Positions 16,721-26,136 of a DNA stretch of 64,000 bases are shown in pieces. Each line of letters opens with the position of its first letter. Within the stretch, counting starts at the first letter, position 1. The translations under genes were made by a program, and so were the position numbers. Source of the DNA: Paractinoplanes polyasparticus (GTDB taxonomy: Bacteria; Actinomycetota; Actinomycetes; Mycobacteriales; Micromonosporaceae); contig NZ_JAHWFK010000046.1 in NCBI RefSeq assembly GCF_019710575.1, positions 91,478-155,477 on the forward strand. Reading direction: 5' to 3'. Under the pieces are notes generated by a model, which did not search any database, had not been told where the DNA came from, and was given only the letters and a program-made list of their open reading frames with translations.

Positions 16721-17848
16721 TTGATCGACAGGCTACTGGTGCTCCGGCGGATCCTCACCGACGCCGCCGCCGATGCCGTTCCGGAGCGCCTGGCCGAGGC
16801 TCTGGCCGCGCAGTACGGGCTCACCCGCACCGAGTTGTACCTGGTCGATTACCGTCTGGCGGCTCTCGTGCCGGTCTTCGGCGACCACCCGCGCACCCAT
16901 CCCGGCGATCCCGCCTGGCGCTGCTTCGACCATCAGAGCGCGGTCGAAGAGAAAGATGTGATGTTTCTTCCGATCACCTCGCGGGGCGAGCGCATCGGCG
17001 TGCTGGCCTGCGAACCGGCGCCCGGCGACCCCGCGGCCGCCGGCGAACTGACCGAGATCGCCGTGGCGCTGGCCCACGAGCTTCAGGCGGCGTCCGACGG
17101 CACGGACCGCTATCAGGCGGTGGCCCGCACCCGCCGGCTCACCCTGGCCGCCGAGATGCAGTGGGAGCTGCTGCCCGCGCGCAGCCGCAGCCGGCCCGCG
17201 TTCGGCCTGGCCGGGCAGCTCGAACCGTCGTACGCGGTGCGCGGCGACAGCTTCGACTGGGCCGACCAGGACGGCAGGCTCTCGCTGAGCATGCTCAACG
17301 GCATGGGCGAGGGCGTGTCGGCGGCCCTGCTCACCTCGCTCGCCACCTTCGCGCTGCGCAACGCCCGCCGGGGCGGCATCCCCCTCGACGACCAGGCCGC
17401 ACTGGCCGACCAGGCGATCTATGCCGAGCACCGGGGCCACGCGTACGTATCGGCCCTGCTGCTCGAGCTCGACCTGACGACCGGCGAGGTGACCGTCGTC
17501 GACGCGGGTTCGCCCCGGTTGCTGCTGCTGCGCGACGGCGCGGTGCACGAGCAGAAGCTGCGCAAAGAGTTCCCGCTCGGCATGTTCGACGAGACGGACT
17601 ACCAGGTGCAGAGCTTCCGCATGGAGCCCGGCGACCGGCTCATGCTCGCCAGTGACGGCGTCTACGACGCGGTCACGGCGACCGGGCGGTACGGGGATGC
17701 GGCACTGGCCCGCTTCGTCCGCCGTACGCAGTCCCTGGCGCCGCTGCAGGCCGTGCGGTCGCTGCTGGGAGACCTGCGGGCCTTCGTGGGCGACGCCGAC
17801 CTCGAGGACGACGCGGTCGCCGTCTGCCTCGACTTCCACGGCGTGTGA
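16721..17848 (+). CDS. SpoIIE-like PP2C-family phosphatase with altered metal motif
   Basis: The product is 375 residues. The first 130 form a GAF-like sensory region; the rest align with the SpoIIE/RsbU phosphatase fold. The first metal motif is kept as GDSFDW (normally GGDWYD). The second, normally a D-x-x-G-H-G block, reads LNGMGEG, with Asn for the metal-binding Asp and Glu for His. AGSPRLLLL, PGDRLMLASDGVYDA and EDDAVAV complete the fold. RsbU enzymes dephosphorylate anti-anti-sigma factors; here activity may be changed or absent. The TTG start is supported by AGGAGGT six bases upstream. A bidirectional terminator follows. Confidence 0.8.
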   Translation: MIDRLLVLRRILTDAAADAVPERLAEALAAQYGLTRTELYLVDYRLAALVPVFGDHPRTHPGDPAWRCFDHQSAVEEKDVMFLPITSRGERIGVLACEPAPGDPAAAGELTEIAVALAHELQAASDGTDRYQAVARTRRLTLAAEMQWELLPARSRSRPAFGLAGQLEPSYAVRGDSFDWADQDGRLSLSMLNGMGEGVSAALLTSLATFALRNARRGGIPLDDQAALADQAIYAEHRGHAYVSALLLELDLTTGEVTVVDAGSPRLLLLRDGAVHEQKLRKEFPLGMFDETDYQVQSFRMEPGDRLMLASDGVYDAVTATGRYGDAALARFVRRTQSLAPLQAVRSLLGDLRAFVGDADLEDDAVAVCLDFHGV

Positions 17849-17870
17849 GGCGGCATGTGAGGCGACACGG

Positions 17871-17906
17871 AAAAGGCCGCCACCCGCGCGGGGTGACGGC
17901 CTTTTC
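17871..17906. terminator. Bidirectional terminator between phosphatase and VWA genes
   Basis: AAAAGGCCG and CACCC pair with GGGTG and CGGCCTTTT around a short GC loop. The arms are flanked by A and T tracts so the hairpin can act on both strands. It sits between convergent genes ending at 17848 and 17921. Confidence 0.85.
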
Positions 17907-17920
17907 TCGTACGCGGTGGG

Positions 17921-19711
17921 TCAGCCGCCGGTGGCGCCGGTGCGCCGGCCGATCGCCTCGACGAAGATCGAGCTCATCTTCGCCGGGTCCTTGGTGACGA
18001 AGACGCCGCCCGCGGGGGTCGCCTTCACGATCGTCTGGAGCTCGGTCTCGCTGACCTCGTCGCCGATGCCGATGATGACGAGGCGGACGGGCTTGCGGGC
18101 GTCGTTCAGCCGCTTCAGTTCACTGAGCAGCTGTTCGATCTTGATGCCGCTGGCGTTGTCGTTCTGGCCGTCGGTGAAGAGGATGACGGAGTTCACCTTG
18201 CCGGGCTGCCACGTCCTCTTCACCTCCTTGTAGGCGTCGAGCACCGTGTTGTAGAGGCCGGTGTTGCCGTCCTCCTTCGGCACGATCTGGCCGATCGACT
18301 CCTGCAACGTGGTGCGGCTCGAGGTCAGCGGGCTGATCGGCACGATCTGCTTCCACGGCCGCTTGCCAACCATCTCGGTGGAGAACAGCCACACACCGAC
18401 GGCCCACTTGTCGCTGAACATCGACAGACCGGCCGCCGCCGCCCGGCGGGTCACCGCCGCGCGGCTCTGGTTGTTGGCCGTCGGCACCTTGGTGTTCATC
18501 GAGCCCGAGACGTCGAAGACCGCGAGCACCCGGCCGGGCTGGGTGATGGCGTTCCAGCTGCCGATGACCTGGCTCAGCGCGCTGGCGTCGAAGCCGGCCG
18601 CGGCCGTGCCGCCGTTGTCACCCGTGCCACCGACCGTGTTGCTGGCCGGCGGCGAGGCGTCGGGAGCGCCCAGCGGACGGGCGAAGCCGGCGCCGAACGA
18701 GCCGTCGGGCGAGCGGAGACCGGCCGCGCCGAGAGCGTTCTTGAACGTGGCGCTGGCGAGCTGGGTGCGCAGGCCCGCGGCGGCCTTCTGCTTCTGCAGG
18801 TCGACCTCGGGCATGACCGCGTACGGGTAGTCGAGCGGCATGGGGCTCGGGTCGAGGTAGAGCGCGACCAGCGGCACCGGCGGCTTGGCGGCGTTGTACG
18901 AGACCACGTTCTCCTCGGAGACCGGCGCTGCGCTGAGGCTGGTGCCGATGTCGTTGGGGTCGTTCGACCGCGGGAACCGCTGGATCAGCTCGTCGCGCAG
19001 GGCCGAGGCGCTGCCCGCGAGGGCCTGCATCGCCTTGACCTTGGCCGCCTGGGCCTTCTCGCCGGCGCCGGCCGCCTGGCCGATCGCCAGCAGCCCGGCC
19101 AGGCCGGTCGAGTCGAGCGTCGGGTTGGCGATGCCGGTGTTCAGGGTCGTGCTGGTCTGCATGAGCTGGAGCAGCTGGGCCCAGCCCATCTTCTTGTTGG
19201 GCCAGCCCACCTGCTCGGCAACCGGCTTGGGCATGGCGAGCACGATCGGGCTCTGCGCGATCGGCTTGCTGTCGGAGGGCACGAAGCCAGGCGCCTCGGA
19301 CTTCAGGCGCAGCAGCCAGGTCGAGGAGTCCGGAACCCAGATGTCCGGAACCTTGACGGCCTCGGGCGCCGTGCCCACACCGGCCAGGACCACCTTGTGT
19401 TCACCGGCGACGGCAGCGGCCATGGTGGAGGAGTTGACGTCGGAGACCGTCACGGCGACACAGGTGCCGTCGACGTTCGCGCCTTCCTGCACCCAACGCT
19501 GCGCTACCTGGTCGATGGAGGGGGCGACCTCACTGGTCGCGGCGAGGGTCAACCGGATCGAACCGGTGCAACCGTCGTCCGCGAGCTGCTGGTATCCGTA
19601 ATAGGACCCACCCATGACGACAACGATCGCCATCGCAGCTCCGACGACGCCCGCTCCCCTGAGACTGAAGTTTCTACGATGGCGGCCAGACACGCGCTCT
19701 ATAGTGCGCAT
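17921..19711 (-). CDS. Membrane-anchored substrate-binding and VWA-domain protein
   Basis: The product is 596 residues. A basic leader and one transmembrane helix (about residues 20-42) anchor it outside the membrane. Residues about 50-330 resemble a periplasmic solute-binding fold, with two Cys (DGCTG and DGTCVAV) that may pair. A von Willebrand A domain follows from about residue 390, with a complete MIDAS start DVSGSMN, a later Thr in the SSRTTLQESI region and FTDGQND. The VWA domain binds ligands through a metal. This two-domain arrangement is recurrent in actinomycetes but its role is unknown. It stands alone. Confidence 0.85.
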   Translation of the reverse strand: MRTIERVSGRHRRNFSLRGAGVVGAAMAIVVVMGGSYYGYQQLADDGCTGSIRLTLAATSEVAPSIDQVAQRWVQEGANVDGTCVAVTVSDVNSSTMAAAVAGEHKVVLAGVGTAPEAVKVPDIWVPDSSTWLLRLKSEAPGFVPSDSKPIAQSPIVLAMPKPVAEQVGWPNKKMGWAQLLQLMQTSTTLNTGIANPTLDSTGLAGLLAIGQAAGAGEKAQAAKVKAMQALAGSASALRDELIQRFPRSNDPNDIGTSLSAAPVSEENVVSYNAAKPPVPLVALYLDPSPMPLDYPYAVMPEVDLQKQKAAAGLRTQLASATFKNALGAAGLRSPDGSFGAGFARPLGAPDASPPASNTVGGTGDNGGTAAAGFDASALSQVIGSWNAITQPGRVLAVFDVSGSMNTKVPTANNQSRAAVTRRAAAAGLSMFSDKWAVGVWLFSTEMVGKRPWKQIVPISPLTSSRTTLQESIGQIVPKEDGNTGLYNTVLDAYKEVKRTWQPGKVNSVILFTDGQNDNASGIKIEQLLSELKRLNDARKPVRLVIIGIGDEVSETELQTIVKATPAGGVFVTKDPAKMSSIFVEAIGRRTGATGG

Positions 19712-19872
19712 CGCCGAACCCGAACGCCATATACGTTCGGTCGAAAGTTACTCGGATTGGGATTCTTGGCATCTTGCGTGACCAACCGTAGTGATGCCAT
19801 CTCGATCAGTTGCGGCTCGTGCCCGAATTGGGCACCGCCGTGACCAGACAGGCATCAATGCCCTTCCGTGCC

Positions 19873-20925
19873 TCAGCCGCGCCCGATGACGCTCCAGCGC
19901 AGCAGGCTGGTCGGGGTGGGCTCGGCCAGGGGCGCACCCTGCGGCGCGGGCACTCCGGTCTCGGCGTCGATCCGGAGCGTCGTCACGCTCTGTGATCGCT
20001 GATTGGTTACGTACAGGTGATCCCCAGTCAGGATCATGTGGCGTGGCCAGTCACCTTCCGTGGGCGTCTCGGCCACCAGGGCGGCCGTCTCACCGTCCCA
20101 GGTGAAGGTGGCGATCGTGTTCGCACCCCGGTTGGCGACGTAGACGAACCGGCCGTCGGGGCGCACCACGATCTCGGACGGGTAGTTCTCGCCGCTTGCC
20201 GTGGTGGTCGCGGCGCGGCCGGCCGGGGCCAGCGAGCCGTCGGCCGACGGGCGCCACCAGGTGAGGTCGCCGCTCAGCTCGCCGACGACGAACAGGGCGC
20301 CGTCGGGCGAGAAGCGCACGTGACGCGGGCCGGTGCCGGGCTCGGCGGCGACGGCCGATCCGAGCAGCGTCAGACGGCCCAGAACCGGGTCGAGGCGGGC
20401 GCGCCAGACCTTGTCGGAGCCGAGGTCGGCGATCAGCACCTCGTCACGGACGGGGAACACCATGTGGGCGTGCGGCCCGGCCTGACGGTCGGCCACCGGG
20501 CCGCTGCCCTTCAACCCGAGCAGGTCGGAATGCTCGCCCGGGGCGCCCTCGTCGTCGAGCGGGAAGACGGCGACCGAACCGGTGCCGTAGTTGGCGACCA
20601 GCAGGTGCCGGCCGTCGGGCATGACCGCCAGGTGGGCCGGGTCGCTGCCGCCGGTGGGCCGGCCGGCCAGCGGGGTGAGCGAGCCGTCGGCGGCGACCGT
20701 GAAGGCGGAGACCGCGCCGTCGGGGTCGAGCTCGTTCACCGCGTACAGGACCGGAAGCGAGGGATGCCGGGCCAGGAACGACGGGCTGGGCGTGCGCGCC
20801 ACGACCCCCCGCCGCGACAGCACGCCGGTGGACGGGTCGCGCGTCAGCAGGACGATGCCCTCGCCGTCACCACCCTTGTCAGCCGTGTAGCCACCGACAA
20901 AGACGAGTTCATCGTTCGCGCCCAT
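19873..20925 (-). CDS. Lactonase family beta-propeller protein
   Basis: The product is 350 residues with the repeated blades of the YbhE/Pgl-type seven-bladed propeller: FVGGYT at the start, HPSLPVLYAVNE, GSDPAHLAVMPDGRHLLVANYG, GTGPRHVRFSPDG and RFVYVANRGANTIATF. Family members hydrolyse 6-phosphogluconolactone or other lactones in the cytoplasm. The gene begins only 26 bases after the conservon GTPase gene on the same strand, so it may be the last gene of that operon. Confidence 0.88.
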   Translation of the reverse strand: MGANDELVFVGGYTADKGGDGEGIVLLTRDPSTGVLSRRGVVARTPSPSFLARHPSLPVLYAVNELDPDGAVSAFTVAADGSLTPLAGRPTGGSDPAHLAVMPDGRHLLVANYGTGSVAVFPLDDEGAPGEHSDLLGLKGSGPVADRQAGPHAHMVFPVRDEVLIADLGSDKVWRARLDPVLGRLTLLGSAVAAEPGTGPRHVRFSPDGALFVVGELSGDLTWWRPSADGSLAPAGRAATTTASGENYPSEIVVRPDGRFVYVANRGANTIATFTWDGETAALVAETPTEGDWPRHMILTGDHLYVTNQRSQSVTTLRIDAETGVPAPQGAPLAEPTPTSLLRWSVIGRG

Positions 20926-20951
20926 GGTGTGATCCCATCACACCGGCGCGG

Positions 20952-21551
20952 TCAGCGGGACGCCGCGGCGGCCAGTTGACGACGGGCGACGTACTCGACC
21001 AGCTCGATCAGCACGTTGCGGGCGCCGGTCGGTTCCCGCGCGTCGAACAGGACGACCGGAACACCCTCGTCGAGGTCGAGAGCCCGGCTCACCGCCCCGG
21101 CGCCGAAGCGCTGATCGGGATCGAAGCAGTTGACCGCGACGACGAAGGGGGTGCCGCGCTGCTCGAAGTAGTCGATCGACGGGAAGCAGTCGGCGAGGCG
21201 GCGGGTGTCGGCCAGCACGACCGCGCCCAGCGCGCCCTCGGACAGCTCGTCCCAGAGGAACCAGAACCTGTCCTGCCCGGGCGTGCCGAACAGATAGAGC
21301 TGGAGGTCCTCGGTGATCGTGATGCGGCCGAAGTCCATCGTCACGGTCGTCGTGGTCTTGCCCTCCACGCCGCCGGTGTCATCGGCGCCCTCGACGCCGG
21401 TGAGGACCTCCTCGGTCTGCAGCGGCCGGATCTCGCTCACCGAGCCGACCATCGTGGTCTTGCCGGCGCCGAAGCCGCCCGCGATCAGGATCTTGAGCGC
21501 GACCGGGATGCGCGACGACGCGCCGTTGCGGTCAGAGCGCACGGAGTCCAT
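20952..21551 (-). CDS. Conservon GTP/ATP-binding protein (CvnD type)
   Basis: The product is 199 residues. The P-loop is GGFGAGKTT near residue 25. The switch/G3-like motif is LFGTPGQDRFWF and the base-recognition strand is FVVAVNCFDPD (N-x-F-D in place of NKxD). This matches the conservon GTPase, which works with the membrane kinase, roadblock and DUF742 proteins in a signalling complex at the membrane, loosely like a eukaryotic G-protein system. The start ATG at 21551 overlaps the DUF742 gene by 20 bases, so translation is coupled. Confidence 0.92.
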   Translation of the reverse strand: MDSVRSDRNGASSRIPVALKILIAGGFGAGKTTMVGSVSEIRPLQTEEVLTGVEGADDTGGVEGKTTTTVTMDFGRITITEDLQLYLFGTPGQDRFWFLWDELSEGALGAVVLADTRRLADCFPSIDYFEQRGTPFVVAVNCFDPDQRFGAGAVSRALDLDEGVPVVLFDAREPTGARNVLIELVEYVARRQLAAAASR

Positions 21552-21918
21552 TGACAACCGCCTTGAGTACGTCGACATCGTGCGGCTGGGACGCCGCCGG
21601 GGGTTCGTACAGCGAGATGAGTCCCGCCGAGCGTAGATCACCGAGCAGAACGCGGATGACGCCGATCGACAGGTCGAGCGCGGACGCCAGCTCGACCACC
21701 GAGATCGGCTCCCAGGACGCGGCCACGATGGCGTGGTGCTCGGGTTGCAGCACATCGGGACCGGGGTCGTCAGCGGGCGTGGCCACGACGAAGGCCACGA
21801 GGTCGAACTCGTTGCCCTCGGCGGCCACCCGGCCCTGAGTCATGGCGTACGGCCGGACCACCGGGCCCGCGTCGTGGTCGAGCCAGTCGTGCGCCACGCG
21901 CCGCGGTTCAGCCGGCAT
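21532..21918 (-). CDS. Conservon DUF742 protein (CvnC type)
   Basis: The product is 128 residues. The DUF742 pattern is clear: VVRPYAMTQGRV near the N-terminus, then a winged-helix-like region (SVVELASALDLSIGVIRVLLGDL) and the ending DVLKAVVNGLRAL. In conservons this protein bridges the roadblock protein and the GTPase. It overlaps the roadblock gene by 11 bases and the GTPase gene by 20, indicating a tightly coupled operon. Confidence 0.92.
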   Translation of the reverse strand: MPAEPRRVAHDWLDHDAGPVVRPYAMTQGRVAAEGNEFDLVAFVVATPADDPGPDVLQPEHHAIVAASWEPISVVELASALDLSIGVIRVLLGDLRSAGLISLYEPPAASQPHDVDVLKAVVNGLRAL

Positions 21919-22330
21919 CGGAGGGCAACACGGCGGAGCGCCCGGGTGCGCTCATGTTCTGGCCGACCCGGGTGACGAGCATGGCCATCTCGTACGCGAT
22001 CAGGCCGAGGTCGGCGTCGCTCGAGGCGACCACGGCCAGGCAGGCGCCCTGACCGGCGGCCGTGACGAACAGGAAGGCCGACTCCATCTCGACGACGGTC
22101 TGGCGCACCGGGCCGGCCCGGAAGTGCCGGCTCGCGCCCTTGGCCAGACTCTGGAAACCGGCCGCCATCGCCGACAGGTGCTCGGCGTCCTCCCGATTCA
22201 GCCCGGCCGACGATCCCATGAGGAGCCCGTCGGCGGAGAGCACGACCGCCTGCTGCGCCGTGGGCACCCGCTCCACCAGATCGTCGAGGAGCCAGGTGAG
22301 GTGCGCGCGCTGGTTCGTCGTCTGTGTCAC
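21908..22330 (-). CDS. Conservon roadblock/LC7 protein (CvnB type)
   Basis: The product is 140 residues with the roadblock/LC7 fold: LTWLLDDLVERVP, AVVLSADGLLM, LSAMAAGFQSLAKG and a late strand LAVVASSDADLGLIAYEMAMLV. These proteins dimerise and regulate the partner GTPase, in the manner of MglB. The GTG start at 22330 follows the kinase stop codon with no gap, so translation is coupled to the sensor. Confidence 0.92.
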   Translation of the reverse strand: MTQTTNQRAHLTWLLDDLVERVPTAQQAVVLSADGLLMGSSAGLNREDAEHLSAMAAGFQSLAKGASRHFRAGPVRQTVVEMESAFLFVTAAGQGACLAVVASSDADLGLIAYEMAMLVTRVGQNMSAPGRSAVLPSDAG

Positions 22331-25234
22331 TTATGCGTCCTTTTCCGGCCTGATGACGTTTTCGCCCCCGGGATTGTTGGCGCGGTTTTCCCCCGCATCC
22401 GACCCGCCCCCGGTTGATGCCTCGTCCCGGGCGAGCGTCTGGGTGACGATCGCCGGGAAACTGACGGTAGCCGCATCGGCAAAGGATGCGCCGCTTGGGC
22501 GAACATCAATGTCCGTGTCATCCGCATTGGACCTATCTTCAGATGCGGAATCCGCGAGATGATGCCCGTTCTCGCCGCGCTTTCCGTCGCCGGTCGCGCT
22601 GGGGCCATTACTCTGCGCTGCCGGCTCCCCTTCCCCAAAGTAGCGAGCGGCGTCAATGCGCCCGCGAGTGGTGCCGCTCTGGAGCGCGCTCATGATGCTG
22701 CGGACCTGCTCGGGCGAACGGAGCGTGGCCGGCTGCTCCTCGCGGGGCTCGCCGGCCGGGCGGCGCAGCTGCGGCACCAGGTTGGCCTGGCGTACGCGGC
22801 GCGGCAGACCGTCCTCAGTGGCCCCCTCGCCCGGCCCGCCCGGCGGCAGCCCTTCCGTCGGTGTTCGCATCGGCGTTTCGGTCGGTGCTTGCGTCGGCGC
22901 TTGGGCCGGCGCTTGGGCCGGTGCTTGCGTCGGCGCTTCGGCCGGCGCGGAGTTGCGCGGGACCGCCCGTTGGGCCGGGATCACGCGCCGGGGCAGCTCG
23001 GGCAGCTCCTCCGACGGCGCCGGCTCGGGCGGGCGGCGTACGCGCCGGCGCTGCACCAGACCCTCATCGCTGAGCCCCTCGGCGACCGAGCTCGGCGACG
23101 GACCGCCGGCGCCGAACGGCGGCCGGAGCTGGCCGCCGGTGACCGCGCCGCGCACCGGGTGGGGCTCCGCGGGGCCGGGCCGCGCGGTGCCGTCGATCAT
23201 CGGGCGACCCGACGCCGTGACCTGCTGGAGCTCCTCGGTGCCCTGCCATTGCAGCGCGGCCAGCGAAGGACGCGACGGGTCGTCGGTGCCCGAGCCGACC
23301 AGCGGGCGCTCCCCCGTGGACGAGCCGGACGGCAGCGCGGCGACCGGGGCGGACGCGATCAGCTCGCCGGGGACGAGCACGATCGCGGTGACACCGGCGA
23401 ACGCGGACGCGCGCAGCGACACCCGGATGCCGTGCCGGTGGGCCAGCTGGGCCACCACGAACAGACCCAGGCGGGCACTGTCGGCCGGGTCGAAGTCGGG
23501 CGGCTCGGCCAGGCGCCGGTTCGCCTCGTCGATCGCCTCGGGCGTCATGCCGAGACCCCGGTCCTCGATCTCGATGCCGTACCCGTTGGGCAGCGTCTGA
23601 CCGGAGACCTGGACCCGGGTCTGCGGCGGGGAGAACGACGCCGCGTTCTCGAGCAGCTCGGCCAGCAGGTGGATGACGTCGCCGACCGCGCGGCCGAGCA
23701 CCGAGGCCGACTCGATCGAGCGGATGTCGACGCGCTTGTAGTCCTCGACCTCGCTGATCGCGCCCCGGACGACGTCGATCACCGGCACCGGGTTGCGCCA
23801 GCCGCGGCCGGGGGCGGCGCCGGCCAGGATGACCAGGTCTTCCGCGTGGCGGCGCATCCGGGTGGCGAGGTGGTCGACCCGGTAGAGGTCCTCCAGCTCC
23901 TGCGGCTCGGTCTCGCGGCGCTCCATGCGGTCGAGCAGGGCGAGCTGGCGGTGGAGCAGGGTCTGGCTGCGCCGGGCGATGTTGAGGAACACCTCGTTGA
24001 GGCCGCGCCGGACGTTCGCCTCCTCGACCGCGGACTGCAGGGCCGTCCGCTGCACCTCGTTGAAGGCCTGGCCGACCTGGCCGATCTCGTCGCGGCCGTA
24101 CTCGAGCGGCGGCGTCTCGACGTCGACGTCGACGCTCTCACCACGTTGCAGCCGGCGGACCACGGTGGGCAGCCGCTCGGCCGCCATCTCACGGGCCTCG
24201 CCGTGCAGGCGGCGCAGCCGGCCGACGATCGAACGCCCGACGCGTACGGAGAGATAGAGCGAGGCGGCCAGGGCAGCGAGCCCGAGGATGCCGGCCAGGC
24301 CGAGCCGGAACAGCACGCGCTCGGCGACCGGCCGGGCCCGTTCGGTGAGCGAGTCGGTGGCCGCCACCTCGAACGTGCGCAGCTCCTGAGCCACGGCGAC
24401 GTACGACGGGCGGAACTCCGAGCTGCTCACCGGCGTGGCCGCGCCGTCGCGGCTCTGCTGCACGAGCTGGTCGAGCAGGCTGTCGAGGCGGTCGTAGGCC
24501 GTGCCGCTGCGCACCTGGGCGAACGCGGTGCGGTCGCTCTGGGCCATGTCCTCGACACCGCGCTCGAGCAGGAACCGGGCTGTGCCCACGTCCTGGATGA
24601 GCTGACCGCGGATCTCGGGCGTGAAGCGGCCGGCGGCTGTCGCGCCGCCGACCAGGGCATCGACCCGGCTCAGGTACTCCTGGCCGTGGCCGACCGTGGT
24701 CAGCGCGCGCAGTTCGCCGTCGATCCGCTGGTCGTTGAAGGTGGCGGTGGCCGCGAAGGTCTGGAACCCGGCCCCGATCACGCTGTTGAACAGACCCTGG
24801 GCGCCGATCGGATCCATCGCCCGGCGGTCGATGTGCCCGCGGTTGCCGGTCAGGCTCTGCAGCTGGGTCAGGAACTGGTCGATGCGGCCGCGCAACTCGG
24901 CGCTCGTCGCTCCCCGGGCCTCGTCGCCCTCGGCCAGCCGGCGGAAGGTCGCGATCGACCGGTCGGTGGCGCTGCGCTGGGTGAGCAGGGCCTGCGAGGG
25001 CGGGCCGGTGGCGGAGAGATATTCCACACTGAACAGGCGCTCACGCTGCAGCTGGCCGACCAGCTCGATGCCGGGGTTGCCGACGTTGTCCAGCACCGTG
25101 CGGGCGGACAGCAGGTTGAACGCCGGACCGGCGGTGAGCGCCGTCGCGAAGAGCCACAGAGCCAGCACAGCCGTCAGGGGGACGGCCGCGAGGACGATGA
25201 TCTTCGAACGGATCGACCAGTAACGCTTCTTCAT
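22331..25234 (-). CDS. Conservon sensor histidine kinase-like protein with NIT sensor domain (CvnA type)
   Basis: The product is 967 residues. A first transmembrane helix (about 10-33) is followed by an extracellular nitrate/sulfonate-sensing NIT-type domain (to about 305), a second helix, a HAMP region, a dimerisation-like helix and a HATPase domain with N-box ELLENAASFSPP and G1 box EDRGLGM. No clear H-box phospho-His is visible, as is usual for conservon kinases. The last 330 residues are Pro/Ala/Arg-rich, including a run of short TQAP/AQAP repeats, and are probably disordered. It heads the leftward conservon operon. Confidence 0.92.
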   Translation of the reverse strand: MKKRYWSIRSKIIVLAAVPLTAVLALWLFATALTAGPAFNLLSARTVLDNVGNPGIELVGQLQRERLFSVEYLSATGPPSQALLTQRSATDRSIATFRRLAEGDEARGATSAELRGRIDQFLTQLQSLTGNRGHIDRRAMDPIGAQGLFNSVIGAGFQTFAATATFNDQRIDGELRALTTVGHGQEYLSRVDALVGGATAAGRFTPEIRGQLIQDVGTARFLLERGVEDMAQSDRTAFAQVRSGTAYDRLDSLLDQLVQQSRDGAATPVSSSEFRPSYVAVAQELRTFEVAATDSLTERARPVAERVLFRLGLAGILGLAALAASLYLSVRVGRSIVGRLRRLHGEAREMAAERLPTVVRRLQRGESVDVDVETPPLEYGRDEIGQVGQAFNEVQRTALQSAVEEANVRRGLNEVFLNIARRSQTLLHRQLALLDRMERRETEPQELEDLYRVDHLATRMRRHAEDLVILAGAAPGRGWRNPVPVIDVVRGAISEVEDYKRVDIRSIESASVLGRAVGDVIHLLAELLENAASFSPPQTRVQVSGQTLPNGYGIEIEDRGLGMTPEAIDEANRRLAEPPDFDPADSARLGLFVVAQLAHRHGIRVSLRASAFAGVTAIVLVPGELIASAPVAALPSGSSTGERPLVGSGTDDPSRPSLAALQWQGTEELQQVTASGRPMIDGTARPGPAEPHPVRGAVTGGQLRPPFGAGGPSPSSVAEGLSDEGLVQRRRVRRPPEPAPSEELPELPRRVIPAQRAVPRNSAPAEAPTQAPAQAPAQAPTQAPTETPMRTPTEGLPPGGPGEGATEDGLPRRVRQANLVPQLRRPAGEPREEQPATLRSPEQVRSIMSALQSGTTRGRIDAARYFGEGEPAAQSNGPSATGDGKRGENGHHLADSASEDRSNADDTDIDVRPSGASFADAATVSFPAIVTQTLARDEASTGGGSDAGENRANNPGGENVIRPEKDA

Positions 25235-25479
25235 CAGGCTCCGCTCTTCCGGCGTACGCCCTCGGGAGAATACGGAAAACCTGGAGGGCGAGCCACCGTC
25301 AGGCCGTACCTAAAGATTGGCTTAAATCCTTTTTGGCGGTTCAGATTGGCACGGCTCGGCGCGTCGTCCTTATGACACTGTGACCAGGTGGTTACTGCAA
25401 GGAACGAAAGGGAGGGGCACGAAGGGGGTTGACGGGACACCGCGGGTGGGAATAACGGATGTTGATAAGAGGAGGCCCC

Positions 25480-26124
25480 ATGTCCCCCACAGCCACCATC
25501 GTCTTGATCGTTGTCGTTCTCATCGTCATCGCCGCCGTCGTCTACGGCATCCGGGTGATGCGTCGCAAGCAGTTGCAGAACACCTTCGGGCCCGAGTACG
25601 ACCGGGCGGTGGCCGACTCCGGCAGCCGCACCGAGGCCGAGAAAGAGCTGCGCGAGCGCGAGAAGCGGCACGCCTCGCTCGAACTGAAGCCGCTGTCGGC
25701 CGAAGACCGGGCCACCTACTCGGCGAACTGGGAAGAAGTGCAGATCCAGTTCGTGGACAACCCGGAGCGGGCCGTCACCGCGGCCGACGACCTGGTCACT
25801 CGGCTGATCACCGACCGGGGCTACCCGACCGGCGAGTACGACGAGCGGCTCGCCAACCTCTCCGTCGAGCACGCGCGCACGCTCGAGCACTACCGCCAGG
25901 CGCACGAGATCTCGCAGCGCAACACCGCCGGCGAGGCCAACACCGAAGACCTGCGGCAGGCGCTGGTGCACTACCGCGCGCTCTTCGCCGACCTCCTCGG
26001 TACCGACCCGGTGCCCTCGACTGGTATCAACAACTCAACGCCCGACTCCACATCGGAGGGCACGGCGCCGGCCCCTCGCGCCGCCGCCGACGACGACTCC
26101 CCCGCCCGCGACACCACCCGCTAG
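25480..26124 (+). CDS. Membrane-anchored helical protein, conserved in actinomycetes
   Basis: The product is 214 residues. One transmembrane helix occupies residues 4-24. It is followed by a charged region with FGPEYDRAV and REREKRH, then a helical domain with the motif IQIQFVDNPERAV-like sequence (QIQFVDNPE, residues about 87-95). I recognise it as a conserved actinobacterial family of unknown function. GAGGAGG lies six bases before ATG 25480, deciding the start over an upstream ATG. The next gene, 12 bases on, carries a related C-terminal domain. Confidence 0.8.
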   Translation: MSPTATIVLIVVVLIVIAAVVYGIRVMRRKQLQNTFGPEYDRAVADSGSRTEAEKELREREKRHASLELKPLSAEDRATYSANWEEVQIQFVDNPERAVTAADDLVTRLITDRGYPTGEYDERLANLSVEHARTLEHYRQAHEISQRNTAGEANTEDLRQALVHYRALFADLLGTDPVPSTGINNSTPDSTSEGTAPAPRAAADDDSPARDTTR

Positions 26125-26136
26125 GAGCGATCGCTC

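Noticed and set aside
22559..25375. A 938-residue rightward open frame covering the whole conservon kinase gene
   Set aside because: It is antisense to a clear kinase with recognisable domains. Its translation is Arg/Gly/Leu-rich low-complexity sequence, a common artefact of high-GC codon bias.
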